Below, one piece after another: positions 43,200 through 52,157 of a stretch of 64,000 bases of DNA. The notes under the pieces were generated by a model that searched no databases, had not been told where the DNA came from, and saw nothing but the letters and a program-made list of their open reading frames with translations. How positions within the stretch are numbered: the first letter of the stretch is position 1; each line of letters opens with the position of its first letter. Both the position numbers and the translations under genes were made by a program. Location: positions 1,364,001 through 1,428,000 of the forward strand of contig NZ_AP023354.1 of the NCBI RefSeq assembly GCF_018324685.1, read 5' to 3'. The DNA is from Actinocatenispora sera (GTDB taxonomy: Bacteria; Actinomycetota; Actinomycetes; Mycobacteriales; Micromonosporaceae).

Positions 43200-43246
43200 A
43201 TGTTCGGGATAGGTGAACATCTGCTATGTTCGGCAACCATGAACAT
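43200..43246. promoter_or_regulatory. Twin operators ATGTTC-N9-GAACAT
   Basis: Two identical dyads, 43200-43220 and 43226-43246, each have 6-bp arms ATGTTC/GAACAT and a 9-nt centre, with a 26-bp period. The second overlaps a TATGTT -10-like hexamer and the MFS ATG at 43239. This arrangement is typical for cooperative repression by an ArsR dimer. Confidence 0.75.
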
Positions 43247-44513
43247 GAGATCGGAGTCCATGCCGTACGGCCCCGGCGGTGCCGGGGTCACTCGGCCGCC
43301 CCGTCCGGCGGCGCCGGTTGGTCGCAGCTCGCGAGCCGGCGCCAGGTGGCCGTTCCGGGCCATGGCGTACACGCTGCTCGTCATGCTCACCGGGACCAAC
43401 CTGCCGACCCCGCTGTATCACACCTACCAGGCACGGTTCGGCTTCTCACCGTTCGTCGTCACCCTGATCTTCGCCAGCTACGTCGCCGTTCTCATCCCGT
43501 CCCTGCTGGTGGCCGGGCCGCTCGCAGACGCGATCGGGCGACGACGGATCCTGCTCCCCGCCCTGGCACTGGCGGGTCTGGGGTCGCTCGGGTTCGCGCT
43601 CGCCTCGGGTACCGGTTTCCTGTTCGCCGCCCGGATCGTGCAGGGCCTTGCCGTCGGCGCCTCGTCCGGGGCGGTGACCGCCGCACTCACCGAACTCGAA
43701 CCCACCGGCAACCGTCGTAGGGCGGCGCTGGTCTCCACGGTGCTCTCGGTGGGCGGGCTGGGCCTCGGCCCGGTGCTGGCCGGACTCATCGCCGAGTGGT
43801 CACCGGCTCCCGACGTGGTGCCGTTCGTCGTCGAGATCGTGCTGCTGGCCGCCGCAGCCGTCGCGGTCGCCCGCATCCCGTCCGCGCCACCGGTGGCGCG
43901 GTGGCGGCCGCGCCGGCCCCGGATCCCGGCCGCGATGCGCGCGACGTTCGTGACCAGCGGGAGCGCCAACTTCCTCGCCTTCGCGGTGATCGGACTCTTC
44001 CTCACGCTCGTCCCGACCTACGTCGCCACGCTCACGGGGAGCAGGAACCTGCTCCTCGGCGGAGGCACCGCCGCCCTCATGCTGGCCAGCTCGGCTGCCG
44101 TCCAACTCGTCGCCTACCGGCGACCACCGCGCCAGCCGCAGCTCGCCGGGCTGCCGATCCTGGCCGTCGGGCTGGGGCTCCTGGTGCTGGTCGGAGTCGT
44201 CCCTTCCTTCGCGCTGCTGCTGGTCACGACCATCCTGTCCGGAGTCGGTCACGGACTGGTGTTCCTCGGCGGCCTGACCACGGTGAACGCCAACGCCCCG
44301 GCCGCCAACCGGGCCGAAGTGCTCTCCAGCTTCTACGTCGTTCTCTACGCCGGCGTCGGACTGCCCGTGCTCGGCGTGGGCGTCCTTGCCACCGCCACCG
44401 GCCTCACCACCGCCGTGAGCTGGTTCGCCGGAACCGTCTGCGTCCTGTCCGTACTCGTCCTCGTCGCGCTCCGCCGCGCCCACCGCAACGGCGCTGCCGT
44501 CCCGAGCGCATGA
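43239..44513 (+). CDS. MFS transporter (12-TMS type)
   Basis: The protein has 424 residues and about 12 hydrophobic helices. The A-like motif GPLADAIGRRRILLPAL lies between helices 2 and 3; helix 1 has LLVMLTGTNLPTPLYHTY. A substrate cannot be read. ATG 43239 lies 8 nt after a TATGTT hexamer, which would make a leaderless mRNA; ATG 43260 has GGAG just upstream and is an alternative. It is regulated with the divergent ArsR gene by the twin operators. Confidence 0.88.
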   Translation: MNMRSESMPYGPGGAGVTRPPRPAAPVGRSSRAGARWPFRAMAYTLLVMLTGTNLPTPLYHTYQARFGFSPFVVTLIFASYVAVLIPSLLVAGPLADAIGRRRILLPALALAGLGSLGFALASGTGFLFAARIVQGLAVGASSGAVTAALTELEPTGNRRRAALVSTVLSVGGLGLGPVLAGLIAEWSPAPDVVPFVVEIVLLAAAAVAVARIPSAPPVARWRPRRPRIPAAMRATFVTSGSANFLAFAVIGLFLTLVPTYVATLTGSRNLLLGGGTAALMLASSAAVQLVAYRRPPRQPQLAGLPILAVGLGLLVLVGVVPSFALLLVTTILSGVGHGLVFLGGLTTVNANAPAANRAEVLSSFYVVLYAGVGLPVLGVGVLATATGLTTAVSWFAGTVCVLSVLVLVALRRAHRNGAAVPSA

Positions 44514-44590
44514 CCCGCACCGTGCGGCGGCGGACCACCTCACCCGCCCGGTAGCTTCGGAGCGGTCCGGGCGTCGACCCGAACCAGCGG

Positions 44591-45616
44591 TCAGAGGAGC
44601 GCGGAGAGCTCGGCGCAGGTGTCGCCGGGGACGGTCTTCAGCCGCGCCACCGCGTCGACCAGCGGTACCAGCTCGACCTGCGTGCCACGCAGCGCCGACA
44701 TCGTGCCGTACTTGCCGTTCCGGATCGCCTCCACGGCACGCCCGCCGAGCCGCGACGCCAGTACCCGGTCGTAGGCGGTGGGCGTGCCGCCGCGCTGCAG
44801 GTGCCCCAGCACGGTGGTGGTGACCTCGCGGTCGAGCCGCCGCCCGATCTCGGCCTGCAGCTGCCGCGCGATGCCGGCGAACCGGCGGTGCCCGAACTGG
44901 TCGATGTACCCCTCGTCGAACGGCATGGTGCCCGGCGCCGGCGTGGCGCCCTCCGCGGCGACGAGCACCGCGAAGTTGTCACCCTCGTCGAACCGGCGGC
45001 GCAGTCCCGCGCACACCTGCTCGATGTCGAACGGCGTCTCCGGCGTGAGTACCTGGTGGGCGCCGGCGGCGAGCGCCGAGTGCAGCGCGATCCAGCCGGT
45101 GTGCCGCCCCATCACCTCGACGACCATCACCCGCTGGTGCGACTCGGCGGTGGTGTGCAGCCGGTCGATCGCGTCGGTGGCGATCTCCACCGCGGTGTCG
45201 AAGCCGAACGTGACGTCCGTGCAGTCGATGTCGTTGTCGATCGTCTTCGGTACCCCGACCACCGGGATGTCGTGCGACGACAGCCAGTGCGCCGCCTGCA
45301 GCGTGCCCTCGCCGCCGACCGGGATCAGCGCGTCGATGCCGTTCGACGCCAGTACCGAGCGGATCGTGTCGATGCTGGCCCGCAGCGTGTCCGGGTTGAC
45401 CCGGGACGAGCCGAGGATGGTGCCACCGCGGGCGAGGATGCCGCGCACCCGGGCCGGCTCCAGCTCGACGTGGTGGTCCTCCAGCACGCCGCGCCAGCCG
45501 TCCCGGAACCCGGTGACCTGCCACCCGTGGTCGCGCACCGCGCGCAGCACCACCGCCCGGATCACCGCGTTGAGGCCGGGGCAGTCGCCACCGCCGGTCA
45601 AGATACCGATACGCAC
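44591..45616 (-). CDS. pfkA: 6-phosphofructokinase
   Basis: The 341-residue protein has GILTGGGDCPGLNAVIR at the N-terminus, GGTILGSSRVNP near residue 65, PVGGEGTLQAA near 98, the catalytic PKTIDNDIDCTD near 125, VEVMGRHTGWIAL near 168, and LGHLQRGGTP near 265. These mark the actinobacterial ATP-dependent PFK group; the GGEGT form argues against a PPi enzyme, which has GGDD. It phosphorylates fructose 6-phosphate in glycolysis. GTG 45616 begins at the first beta strand, with AAGGGA about 9 nt upstream. Confidence 0.94.
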   Translation of the reverse strand: MRIGILTGGGDCPGLNAVIRAVVLRAVRDHGWQVTGFRDGWRGVLEDHHVELEPARVRGILARGGTILGSSRVNPDTLRASIDTIRSVLASNGIDALIPVGGEGTLQAAHWLSSHDIPVVGVPKTIDNDIDCTDVTFGFDTAVEIATDAIDRLHTTAESHQRVMVVEVMGRHTGWIALHSALAAGAHQVLTPETPFDIEQVCAGLRRRFDEGDNFAVLVAAEGATPAPGTMPFDEGYIDQFGHRRFAGIARQLQAEIGRRLDREVTTTVLGHLQRGGTPTAYDRVLASRLGGRAVEAIRNGKYGTMSALRGTQVELVPLVDAVARLKTVPGDTCAELSALL

Positions 45617-45825
45617 CTGGTCGTCCCTTCGTCCGTCGCGACTGCCGGCGGTCACCGGCAGATGCCAGGACGGCACGGCGCTGTACCGGTCTCGTTCGCG
45701 AACCAGGGTAAGGGCTGGCCGGGCGGTGCTCGCAGTGTGCCTGCCCACGTTCCGCGGGGCGTCGAACGAACGTCGAGCGGTCCCGGCGCCGACCGGACGA
45801 ACCGCGGTCCGGCCGGCGCCGTCGA

Positions 45826-47283
45826 TCAAGATCTTCCGGTACGCACCGGCTCGGCCCGGTCCACCGGCACCGGGCGTGGCGCGCCGCCGGTCCGGCGGAG
45901 GACGGTGACGGCGAGCGCCAGCGCGACCAGGACGAACCCGCCAGCGACCACGAACGCCACCCGGTACCCGCCGGTCTGCGCCGCCGCCGCTCCGGCACCG
46001 GCGGCGACCAGCTGCCGGGTGTGCGCCGCCGCGACGGTGGACAGGATGGCGAGGCCGAGCGCACCGGCGACCTGCTGCACGGTGTTGAACAACCCGGACA
46101 CCACGCCCGAATCGCTCGGATCGGCGCCGGACATCGCCAGCCCGGTCAGCGCCGGCATCGCGGTGGCGAACCCGGCGCCGAGCACCAGCAGCGCCGGCAG
46201 CAGCATCGGGTACCCGTCCTGGCTGGGTAGCCGGGTCAGGATCGCGAACCCGACCGCGATGGTGGCCAGCCCGGCGGCGAGCACCCGTACCGGGCCGAAC
46301 CTGGCGATGAGCCGGGCCGAGACGCCGAGCGACACCACCGCGATCGTCAGCGAGGTGGGCAGCAGGGCGAGGCCGGTGTGCAGCGGGTCGTAGCCGAGCA
46401 CCTCGCGCAGGTAGAGCGCGATCAGGAACTGGAACCCGAACATCCCGGCGATCGCCAGCAGCAGGGTCGCGTTGCCGCCGGCGACGGACCGTACCGCGAA
46501 GACCCGCAGCGGCAGCAGCGGCGTCGCCGCCCGAGCCTGTCGCAGCACGAACCCGGCGAGCAGCACGACGGCGGCGGCCCCGGTACCCAGCGTGTACGGC
46601 CAGGGCTGTTCGGTGGACCGGACGATGGTGTACACGCCGAGCATCAGCCCGGCGGTCACCAGCACCGCCCCGGCCGCGTCCGCACCGGCGCGCAGGCCGA
46701 GACCGCGCTCGGCCGGCAGTACCCGGGCGGCGAGGACCGCGGCGGCCAGCCCGATCGGCACGTTGACCAGGAAGATCCAGTGCCAGCCGACCGTCTGGGT
46801 GAGCACCCCGCCGGCGATGATGCCGATCGACGCGCCACCGGAGCCGACGAACGTGAACGCGCCGATCGCGCGGGCCCGCTCCCGCGGCTGCTCGTACAGC
46901 GTGACCAGCATGCCGAGGACCATCGCCGAGGCGAGCGCGCCACCGGCGCCCTGCACGAACCGGGCGGCGATCAGCATCACCTGGTTCACCGCCGCGGCGC
47001 ACAGCGCGGACGCGGCGACGAACGCGACCAGCCCGGTCACGAACACCTGCTTGCGGCCGATCAGGTCGCCGAGCCGGCCGGCCAGCGGCAACAGCCCGCC
47101 GAACCCGATCAGGTACGCGTTCATCACCCAGGCGAGGTTCGCCGGCGCGAAGTCCAGCGCGCCGGAGATCGTCGGCAGGGCGACGTTCACGATGGTCCCG
47201 TCCAGGATGACCATCAGCTGTCCGGCGCACAGCACCACCAGGGCGAGCAGCCGGCCGCGGGAGGTGGATGGAGAGGTGGACAT
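45826..47283 (-). CDS. MFS transporter, DHA2 (14-TMS) type
   Basis: The 485-residue protein has about 14 hydrophobic helices, with VILDGTIVNVALPTIS in helix 1, GRLGDLIGRKQVFVTGL and HWIFLVNVPIGL. It is a drug-efflux-type transporter. ATG 47283 has GGAGG 9 nt upstream; a frame continues to 47391 without support. It is divergent from an HxlR regulator, which probably controls it. Confidence 0.92.
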   Translation of the reverse strand: MSTSPSTSRGRLLALVVLCAGQLMVILDGTIVNVALPTISGALDFAPANLAWVMNAYLIGFGGLLPLAGRLGDLIGRKQVFVTGLVAFVAASALCAAAVNQVMLIAARFVQGAGGALASAMVLGMLVTLYEQPRERARAIGAFTFVGSGGASIGIIAGGVLTQTVGWHWIFLVNVPIGLAAAVLAARVLPAERGLGLRAGADAAGAVLVTAGLMLGVYTIVRSTEQPWPYTLGTGAAAVVLLAGFVLRQARAATPLLPLRVFAVRSVAGGNATLLLAIAGMFGFQFLIALYLREVLGYDPLHTGLALLPTSLTIAVVSLGVSARLIARFGPVRVLAAGLATIAVGFAILTRLPSQDGYPMLLPALLVLGAGFATAMPALTGLAMSGADPSDSGVVSGLFNTVQQVAGALGLAILSTVAAAHTRQLVAAGAGAAAAQTGGYRVAFVVAGGFVLVALALAVTVLRRTGGAPRPVPVDRAEPVRTGRS

Positions 47284-47363
47284 CGGCTTGCCTCCAATGG
47301 TGCACGACTTGTTACAGAGGCCATCATGTGTGACCATCGAGTCGTGCGGAAGGAGGCACATCC

Positions 47364-47744
47364 ATGTCACGGAGTACCAGCGATGTACCAAGCCAGGTCG
47401 CGCAGTGCCCCACCTGCACGGTGCGTGAGGTACTAGACAGGGTCGGCGGCAAGTGGAGCATCGGCGTGCTGGTCGAGGCGGTCCGCGGGCCGGTGCGGTT
47501 CACCGAGCTGGAGCGCATCATCACCGGCATCAGCCGCCGGATGCTCACCCTGACGCTGCGCAACCTGGAGCGCGACGGGCTGCTCACCCGCACCGTGCAC
47601 CCCACCGTGCCGCCGAAGGTCGAGTACGTGGCGACGCCGATGGCGCTGGAGCTGCACGACGCGCTGTTCACCCTGACCAGCTGGGCCGAACGGCACCGGG
47701 ACGACATCGCCACCGCCCGCACCGTGTACGACGCGGCACACTGA
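47364..47744 (+). CDS. HxlR-family winged-helix regulator
   Basis: The 126-residue protein has the HxlR signature: QCPTCTVREVLDRVGGKWSI, FTELERIITGISRRMLTLTLR and RDGLLTRTVHPTVPPKVEY. A conserved Cys pair (CPTC) at the N-terminus allows redox or electrophile sensing. ATG 47364 has AAGGAGG about 9 nt upstream. It is divergent from the MFS gene; the 80-bp gap holds an imperfect inverted repeat GTTACA-N12-TGTGAC that may be its operator. Confidence 0.93.
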   Translation: MSRSTSDVPSQVAQCPTCTVREVLDRVGGKWSIGVLVEAVRGPVRFTELERIITGISRRMLTLTLRNLERDGLLTRTVHPTVPPKVEYVATPMALELHDALFTLTSWAERHRDDIATARTVYDAAH

Positions 47745-47863
47745 GCTGCGACCCGCCCGGCCCCGCGCCGCGGCGCCCCGGCCGCCGCGCGCCGCCTGGG
47801 TTGCTGCGGCAGGCGGCGACGACGGGTTCGCGGCGGGCGGGGCGGTCTCCGGGCGGGGTGCGG

Positions 47864-48697
47864 TCAGTTCCGGGCGAACAGGGCGGTGTGGTCGGCAGCC
47901 CACTGCCGGAACGTGCGGGCGGGGCGGCCGAGGACCGTTGCGACGTCGTCGGTGACCGGATGCGGCGTGTGGTCGTACCGCGCGTAGCGGGCCATCAGCG
48001 CGGTGGCGAACTCGGCCGGCAGGCCCCGCGCCACCATCGCGGCGTGCGCGTCGTCCGGTGACAGTGCCACGTAGCGCAGCGGGCGGTCCAGCACCTCGCC
48101 GAGCTGGTCCAGGGTCTCCTCGAGCGACAACGACTCGGGCCCGGTCAGGACCAGCCGGCGGTCGGTCAGCTCGGGGTCGAGCAGCGCCCGCACCGCCACC
48201 TCGGCCAGGTCCCGGTCGTCCAGGTGGGCCTCCTGGAACGTCGGGTACCCGTACCGGACCGCGTCGCCGACCTGCAGCTGCGGCCCCCAGGCCAGCCGGG
48301 TGTTGTCGGCGAACGTGCAGGCCCGCAGGCTCACCCAGGGCACGCCGCTGCCGACCGCGGCGGCTTCGGCCTCCCGGTTCCGGTCGCCCTGGAGCCGGGA
48401 CGGCTGGTACGCGGGGTCGTCGTCGACGTTGATCGCCGACAGCGCGACGATGCGCCGGGCACCGGCGTCGACCGCGCGGGCGACCTCCGCCGCGGCATCG
48501 TCGTGCACCGCCCGCCCGTTGACGAACAGCGCCGTCGCCCCCCGGTACGCGGCCGGGCCGGGTGCGGCGACCTCGACGCCGGGCGGCATCGTCGCGTCCG
48601 GGTTGCGCGTCACCGCACGCACCGGATTTCCTTGTGCGGCAAGGGCTTCGACCACCTGGCGGCCGATCAGTCCGGTCGCCCCGGTCACCACGATCAT
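47864..48697 (-). CDS. NmrA-like NAD(P)-binding protein (atypical SDR)
   Basis: The 277-residue protein has the Rossmann motif VVTGATGLIGRQVVEAL at the start and the atypical-SDR pattern IVALSAINVDDDP near residue 95, then SLRACTFADN. It is similar to NmrA/YwnB-type quinone or nucleotide-sensing reductases. There is no classical YxxxK. ATG 48697 has GGAGG 5 nt upstream. It is divergent from a MarR regulator across an AT-rich operator region. Confidence 0.88.
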   Translation of the reverse strand: MIVVTGATGLIGRQVVEALAAQGNPVRAVTRNPDATMPPGVEVAAPGPAAYRGATALFVNGRAVHDDAAAEVARAVDAGARRIVALSAINVDDDPAYQPSRLQGDRNREAEAAAVGSGVPWVSLRACTFADNTRLAWGPQLQVGDAVRYGYPTFQEAHLDDRDLAEVAVRALLDPELTDRRLVLTGPESLSLEETLDQLGEVLDRPLRYVALSPDDAHAAMVARGLPAEFATALMARYARYDHTPHPVTDDVATVLGRPARTFRQWAADHTALFARN

Positions 48698-48717
48698 GTC
48701 AACCTCCGGCTCTCTCA

Positions 48718-48772
48718 TTTGATACGAGAACCATAGCATCTACTTTGATACTCGTAATATATGAGTCTCGTA
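48718..48772. promoter_or_regulatory. AT-rich operator region with TTTGATAC and TACGAG/CTCGTA repeats
   Basis: TTTGATAC occurs at 48718-48725 and again at 48744-48751 (26 bp apart). TACGAG at 48723 and CTCGTA at 48751 and 48767 form inverted and direct pairs. The area is much richer in A/T than the surroundings and lies between the divergent NmrA-like and MarR genes. It is a probable MarR-controlled promoter. Confidence 0.6.
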
Positions 48773-48847
48773 ATTCACGGTCGATCGCCACCGGGCGGAC
48801 GGGTCCGTACAATCCCTGGCCGGAGGAACACGGATGTCGAGGGGCCG

Positions 48848-49330
48848 ATGAGCACAGCAGCAGCAGCGGGCGGCGGGCGGCGCCGGCTCGCCGGCACCAT
48901 CAGGACCCGGCTGCGCGCGCTGAGCAGCCGGCTCGGCATGCTCAGCCAGGCCGTCGGCGGCCGGCTCGACCTGCGGGCCGTCGACCTGGAGTGCCTGGAC
49001 CTCATCGACCGGTACGCGCCGCTGACCCCGACCGCGCTCGCCCGGCACGCCGGGGTCCATCCGGCGACGCTGACCGGCATCCTCAACCGGCTGGAGAGTG
49101 CCGGGTGGATCACCCGGGACCGCGACCCGGTCGACCGCCGCGCCGTCGTGCTGACCCCGGTACGCGAACGCAACGCCGAGATCCTCCGGCTGTACGGGCC
49201 GATGAACCGGTCGCTCGACCAGATCCTCGCCCGGTACACGCCGGAGCAGCTGGAACTGCTGGCCGACTTCCTCGACCGCGCCACCCGGGCCGCCACCGAC
49301 GCCGCCGACACCGTCGCCGAGAACAGGTAA
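48848..49330 (+). CDS. MarR-family regulator
   Basis: The 160-residue protein has a dimerising N-terminal helix (IRTRLRALSSRLGMLSQAV), a winged HTH TPTALARHAGVHPATLTGILNRLESAGWI, and the wing RDRDPVDRRAVVLTP, typical of MarR. ATG 48848 has GAGGGG 5 nt upstream. It is divergent from the NmrA-like gene and probably represses both. Confidence 0.92.
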   Translation: MSTAAAAGGGRRRLAGTIRTRLRALSSRLGMLSQAVGGRLDLRAVDLECLDLIDRYAPLTPTALARHAGVHPATLTGILNRLESAGWITRDRDPVDRRAVVLTPVRERNAEILRLYGPMNRSLDQILARYTPEQLELLADFLDRATRAATDAADTVAENR

Positions 49331-49391
49331 CCGGTACCGTCGCCCGGTCGGCGGTGGGTCGGGTCGCGGCACGGCCGCCGCCTATCATCCG

Positions 49392-50078
49392 GTGGTGCCA
49401 GTACCGGTGATCTTCGATCTGTTCAACACGCTGCTGCACGGCGCCGACGAGGGCCGGGACCAGGTCGTGCGGGAGATGGCCACGGTGCTCGGGGTCGCGC
49501 CCGGCGCGCTGGTCGAGGCGTACCACGACAGCTGGCGGGACCGGCAGGTGCGGTGGAGCCTGACCGAGGCGGTGCGCGTCCTTGCTCGCGGGCTCGGCGC
49601 CGACCCGACCGACGCGCAGGTCACCGCCGCCGCCGAACTGCGCCGAACGTTCGCCGGCCGGGTGCTGAACGCCGTCCCCGCGCCGACTCTGGCAGTGCTC
49701 GACCGGCTCCGGGCCGACGGCCGGCAGCTCGCGCTGATCAGCAACGCCACCGCCGAGACGGCCGAGGCCTGGCCGGACAGCCCGCTGGCCGAACGGTTCG
49801 ACACCGCCGTGTTCTCCTGCACGGTCCGGCTGGTCAAGCCGGACCCGGCGATCTACCGGCTGGCCGCCGACCGGCTCGGGGTCCGCCCGGCCGACTGCGT
49901 GTTCGTCGGCGACGGCGCGGACGGCGAACTGGCCGGCGCCGCCGGCGTCGGGATGACCGCGCTGCGCACCGCGCAGTTCGTGGACCGGGACCCGGCGTGG
50001 CCCGGTCGCACGCTGGCGCACCTCGACGAACTTCCCGGCGTGCTGCGCGACCACCGCCCGCCCGCCGGCGACCGCTGA
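49392..50078 (+). CDS. HAD-superfamily hydrolase
   Basis: The 228-residue protein has the four HAD motifs: FDLFNTLL (DxxxT variant) near residue 10, ISNAT near 117, the lysine in VRLVKPDPAIY near 147, and VGDGADGELAGA near 175. A helical cap lies between motifs 1 and 2. It is a phosphatase or haloacid dehalogenase-like enzyme; the substrate is unknown. The start is GTG 49392. Its 3' half lies opposite the tail of the truncated DUF418 frame. Confidence 0.9.
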   Translation: MVPVPVIFDLFNTLLHGADEGRDQVVREMATVLGVAPGALVEAYHDSWRDRQVRWSLTEAVRVLARGLGADPTDAQVTAAAELRRTFAGRVLNAVPAPTLAVLDRLRADGRQLALISNATAETAEAWPDSPLAERFDTAVFSCTVRLVKPDPAIYRLAADRLGVRPADCVFVGDGADGELAGAAGVGMTALRTAQFVDRDPAWPGRTLAHLDELPGVLRDHRPPAGDR

Positions 50079-50770
50079 CCGGCGGTGAGCAGCCCGGCGA
50101 GCGCGAAGGCGCGCGGCCCGCCGTTCGTCACCTGCACGTACAGCACCGGTGCGGTGGCCGCCGCGAACGCGAGCAGCAGCAGCCACGGCGCGAGCCGAGC
50201 CCGGTCCAGCCGGTCCACCACGCCGTACCGGGTGAGCGCCGCGCCGACCAGGAACAGCCCCGGGATCAGCGAGAAGAACCCGGTGCCGACGAGCAGCCCG
50301 GCGGCGAGCACCGGCACCGCCAGCGCCGCCGTCAGCCAGCGCGGCGCGAACGACAGCGGCAGCAGTACGGCCAGCCCGACGACCGCGTAGACGGTGAGGA
50401 TGTCGCCCTGCCACAGCAGCAGGTGGTGCGCCAGCCCGACGGCGAGCAGCACCAGCAGCCTGCGCAGCAGTACGACCCGGGGCCGGGCGACGCGCTGCCC
50501 GGCCGAGCGCAGCAGCAGCGCGAACCCGATCCCGAACAGCAGCGAGAAGATCGGAAAGAACCGCTGGTCGAACAGCAGGCCGGGCCACTGCGTCGAGGTA
50601 CCGGTATCGTCCAGCACCCGCGCGCCGGCGTTGGCGATCGGCTGCACGTTGACGACGAGGATCCCGCACAGGGCGAACCCGCGCAGCACGTCGAGCGCCG
50701 AGACCCGGCCCGACGGCGCGGTCGGCGTGGTCGCCGTGCGTTCGGGTACGGAGCGTGATTCGGTAGCCAT
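49853..50770 (-). pseudogene. DUF418-family membrane protein, truncated at its C-terminus
   Basis: From ATG 50770 the protein has SALDVLRGFALCGILVVNV, FDQRFFPIFSLLFGIGFAL and RRLLVLLAVGLAHHLLLWQGDIL, the N-terminal half of DUF418 proteins. Conservation ends near 50080 after FALAGLLTAG. The rest of the frame to 49853 is antisense to the HAD gene and is Ser/Pro-rich. Family members have about 380-400 residues, so the C-terminal DUF418 domain has been lost. Confidence 0.65.
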
Positions 50771-50879
50771 GCCGGCCATCGTCGGCGGGAACCCCGCGAG
50801 CCACATCGGTCCGAAGCACGGCCGGCGCGGGTGCGCGTCGTACTTCTGACCGGTTCGGCCGGGCGGCCGACTGCGTACC

Positions 50880-52157
50880 GTGATCGACGTGGCGGAACGG
50901 ACGGGGGCCGGTGCGCTGCGGTGGGCGGGCCGGGTGGCGCTGGCCGGGCTGCTCGCCGCCGGGCTCGGCGTGCAGGCGGTGGCGATCGGCACCAGCTGGG
51001 GCGGCGGGTACTGGATCTTCGACGTCGCGGTCGGCGCGGTGGTCGGCGCGGCCGCGGTGTGCCGGCACCGCAACCGTACGGTCGCCGCCGCGGTCGGGCT
51101 CGCCGCGGCGGCGCTGGCGGTACCGGTGGCGCTGGTGGCCGGGCTGCCCCGGGAGCCGAGCCCGACGCTGGCGCTGGCGCTGGCGGTCCTGGTCGCCGCC
51201 GCGGTACGGGTGCTGCCGCCGCGCCGCGCGACGGCCGTGGCGGCGTGCGGACTCGTCCTGGCCGCGGGCAGCTGGTCGGCCGCGCTGCTCGTCGCCCCGG
51301 GTGGTACGAACCTGGTCCTGCTGGACGCGGTCGGGGTCCTCGCCGCGGTCGCCGGCGGGCTGTTGCTGCGGCTGCTCGACCTGCGCCGCCGTGCCGCCGC
51401 CGAGCAGGTACGCCGGGACGAGCGGCTGGCGCTGGCCCGCGAGCTGCACGAGGTGGTCGCGCACCACGTCACCGGCATCGTCCTGCAGACCCAGGCGGCC
51501 CGCCTGCTGGTCGGCGGCGCCGGGGCCGAGCGGGCTGGTGGCGACGGGACCGGGCTGGTCAGTGCTGCCGGTCCCGGGCAGACCACCGGTGCCGGGGCTG
51601 GTCTGACCAGCGGTGACGAGGCCCGGCTGGTTGGCGTGGACGGGGCGCGGCTGGACGAGGCGCTGGCCCGGATCGAGAGCGCCGGCGCCGACGCGCTCGC
51701 CGCGATGCGCCGGGTGCTCGGCCTGCTGCGCGACGGTGCGGGGGAGACCGACCCGATGCCGGTCGGCGCGGCGCAGCTGCGCGAGCTGGTGGAGCGGTTC
51801 GCCGTGCACGGCCCGGCGGTGCGGCTGGTGCTGCCGGACCCCGAACCGGCCTGGCCGGTGGAGGTGGCCAGCACCGTGCACCGGCTGGTACAGGAGGCGT
51901 TGACGAACGTGGCGCGGCACGCGGCGCAGCCCACCGAGGTGGTGGCGACGGTGACCGACGCCGGGCCGTACCTGACGGTCACGGTGACCGACGACGGCGC
52001 CGCGGTGCGGGCCCGGCGCCGGCCCGGCGGGTACGGGCTGCTCGGCATGCGGGAGCGGATCGAGGTGCTGGGCGGCACCCTGCAGGCGGGCCCGCGGCCG
52101 GACGCCGGCTGGTCGGTCGTCGCCACCCTGCCGGTACCGGTGGGTGAGCCGCGGTGA
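50880..52157 (+). CDS. NarL-type sensor histidine kinase
   Basis: The protein has 425 residues. About five to six membrane helices come first; the DHp region ARELHEVVAHHVTGIVLQTQ follows near residue 195, with His in ELHEVV (Glu in place of the usual Asp after His). A low-complexity insertion of about 35 residues (AERAGGDGTGLVSAAGPGQ..) separates the DHp helices; helix 2 has GADALAAMRRVLGLLRD. The ATPase has VQEALTNVARHA and GYGLLGMRERIEVLGG. GTG 50880 is the start. It is coupled by a GTGA overlap to its response regulator. Confidence 0.9.
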   Translation: MIDVAERTGAGALRWAGRVALAGLLAAGLGVQAVAIGTSWGGGYWIFDVAVGAVVGAAAVCRHRNRTVAAAVGLAAAALAVPVALVAGLPREPSPTLALALAVLVAAAVRVLPPRRATAVAACGLVLAAGSWSAALLVAPGGTNLVLLDAVGVLAAVAGGLLLRLLDLRRRAAAEQVRRDERLALARELHEVVAHHVTGIVLQTQAARLLVGGAGAERAGGDGTGLVSAAGPGQTTGAGAGLTSGDEARLVGVDGARLDEALARIESAGADALAAMRRVLGLLRDGAGETDPMPVGAAQLRELVERFAVHGPAVRLVLPDPEPAWPVEVASTVHRLVQEALTNVARHAAQPTEVVATVTDAGPYLTVTVTDDGAAVRARRRPGGYGLLGMRERIEVLGGTLQAGPRPDAGWSVVATLPVPVGEPR

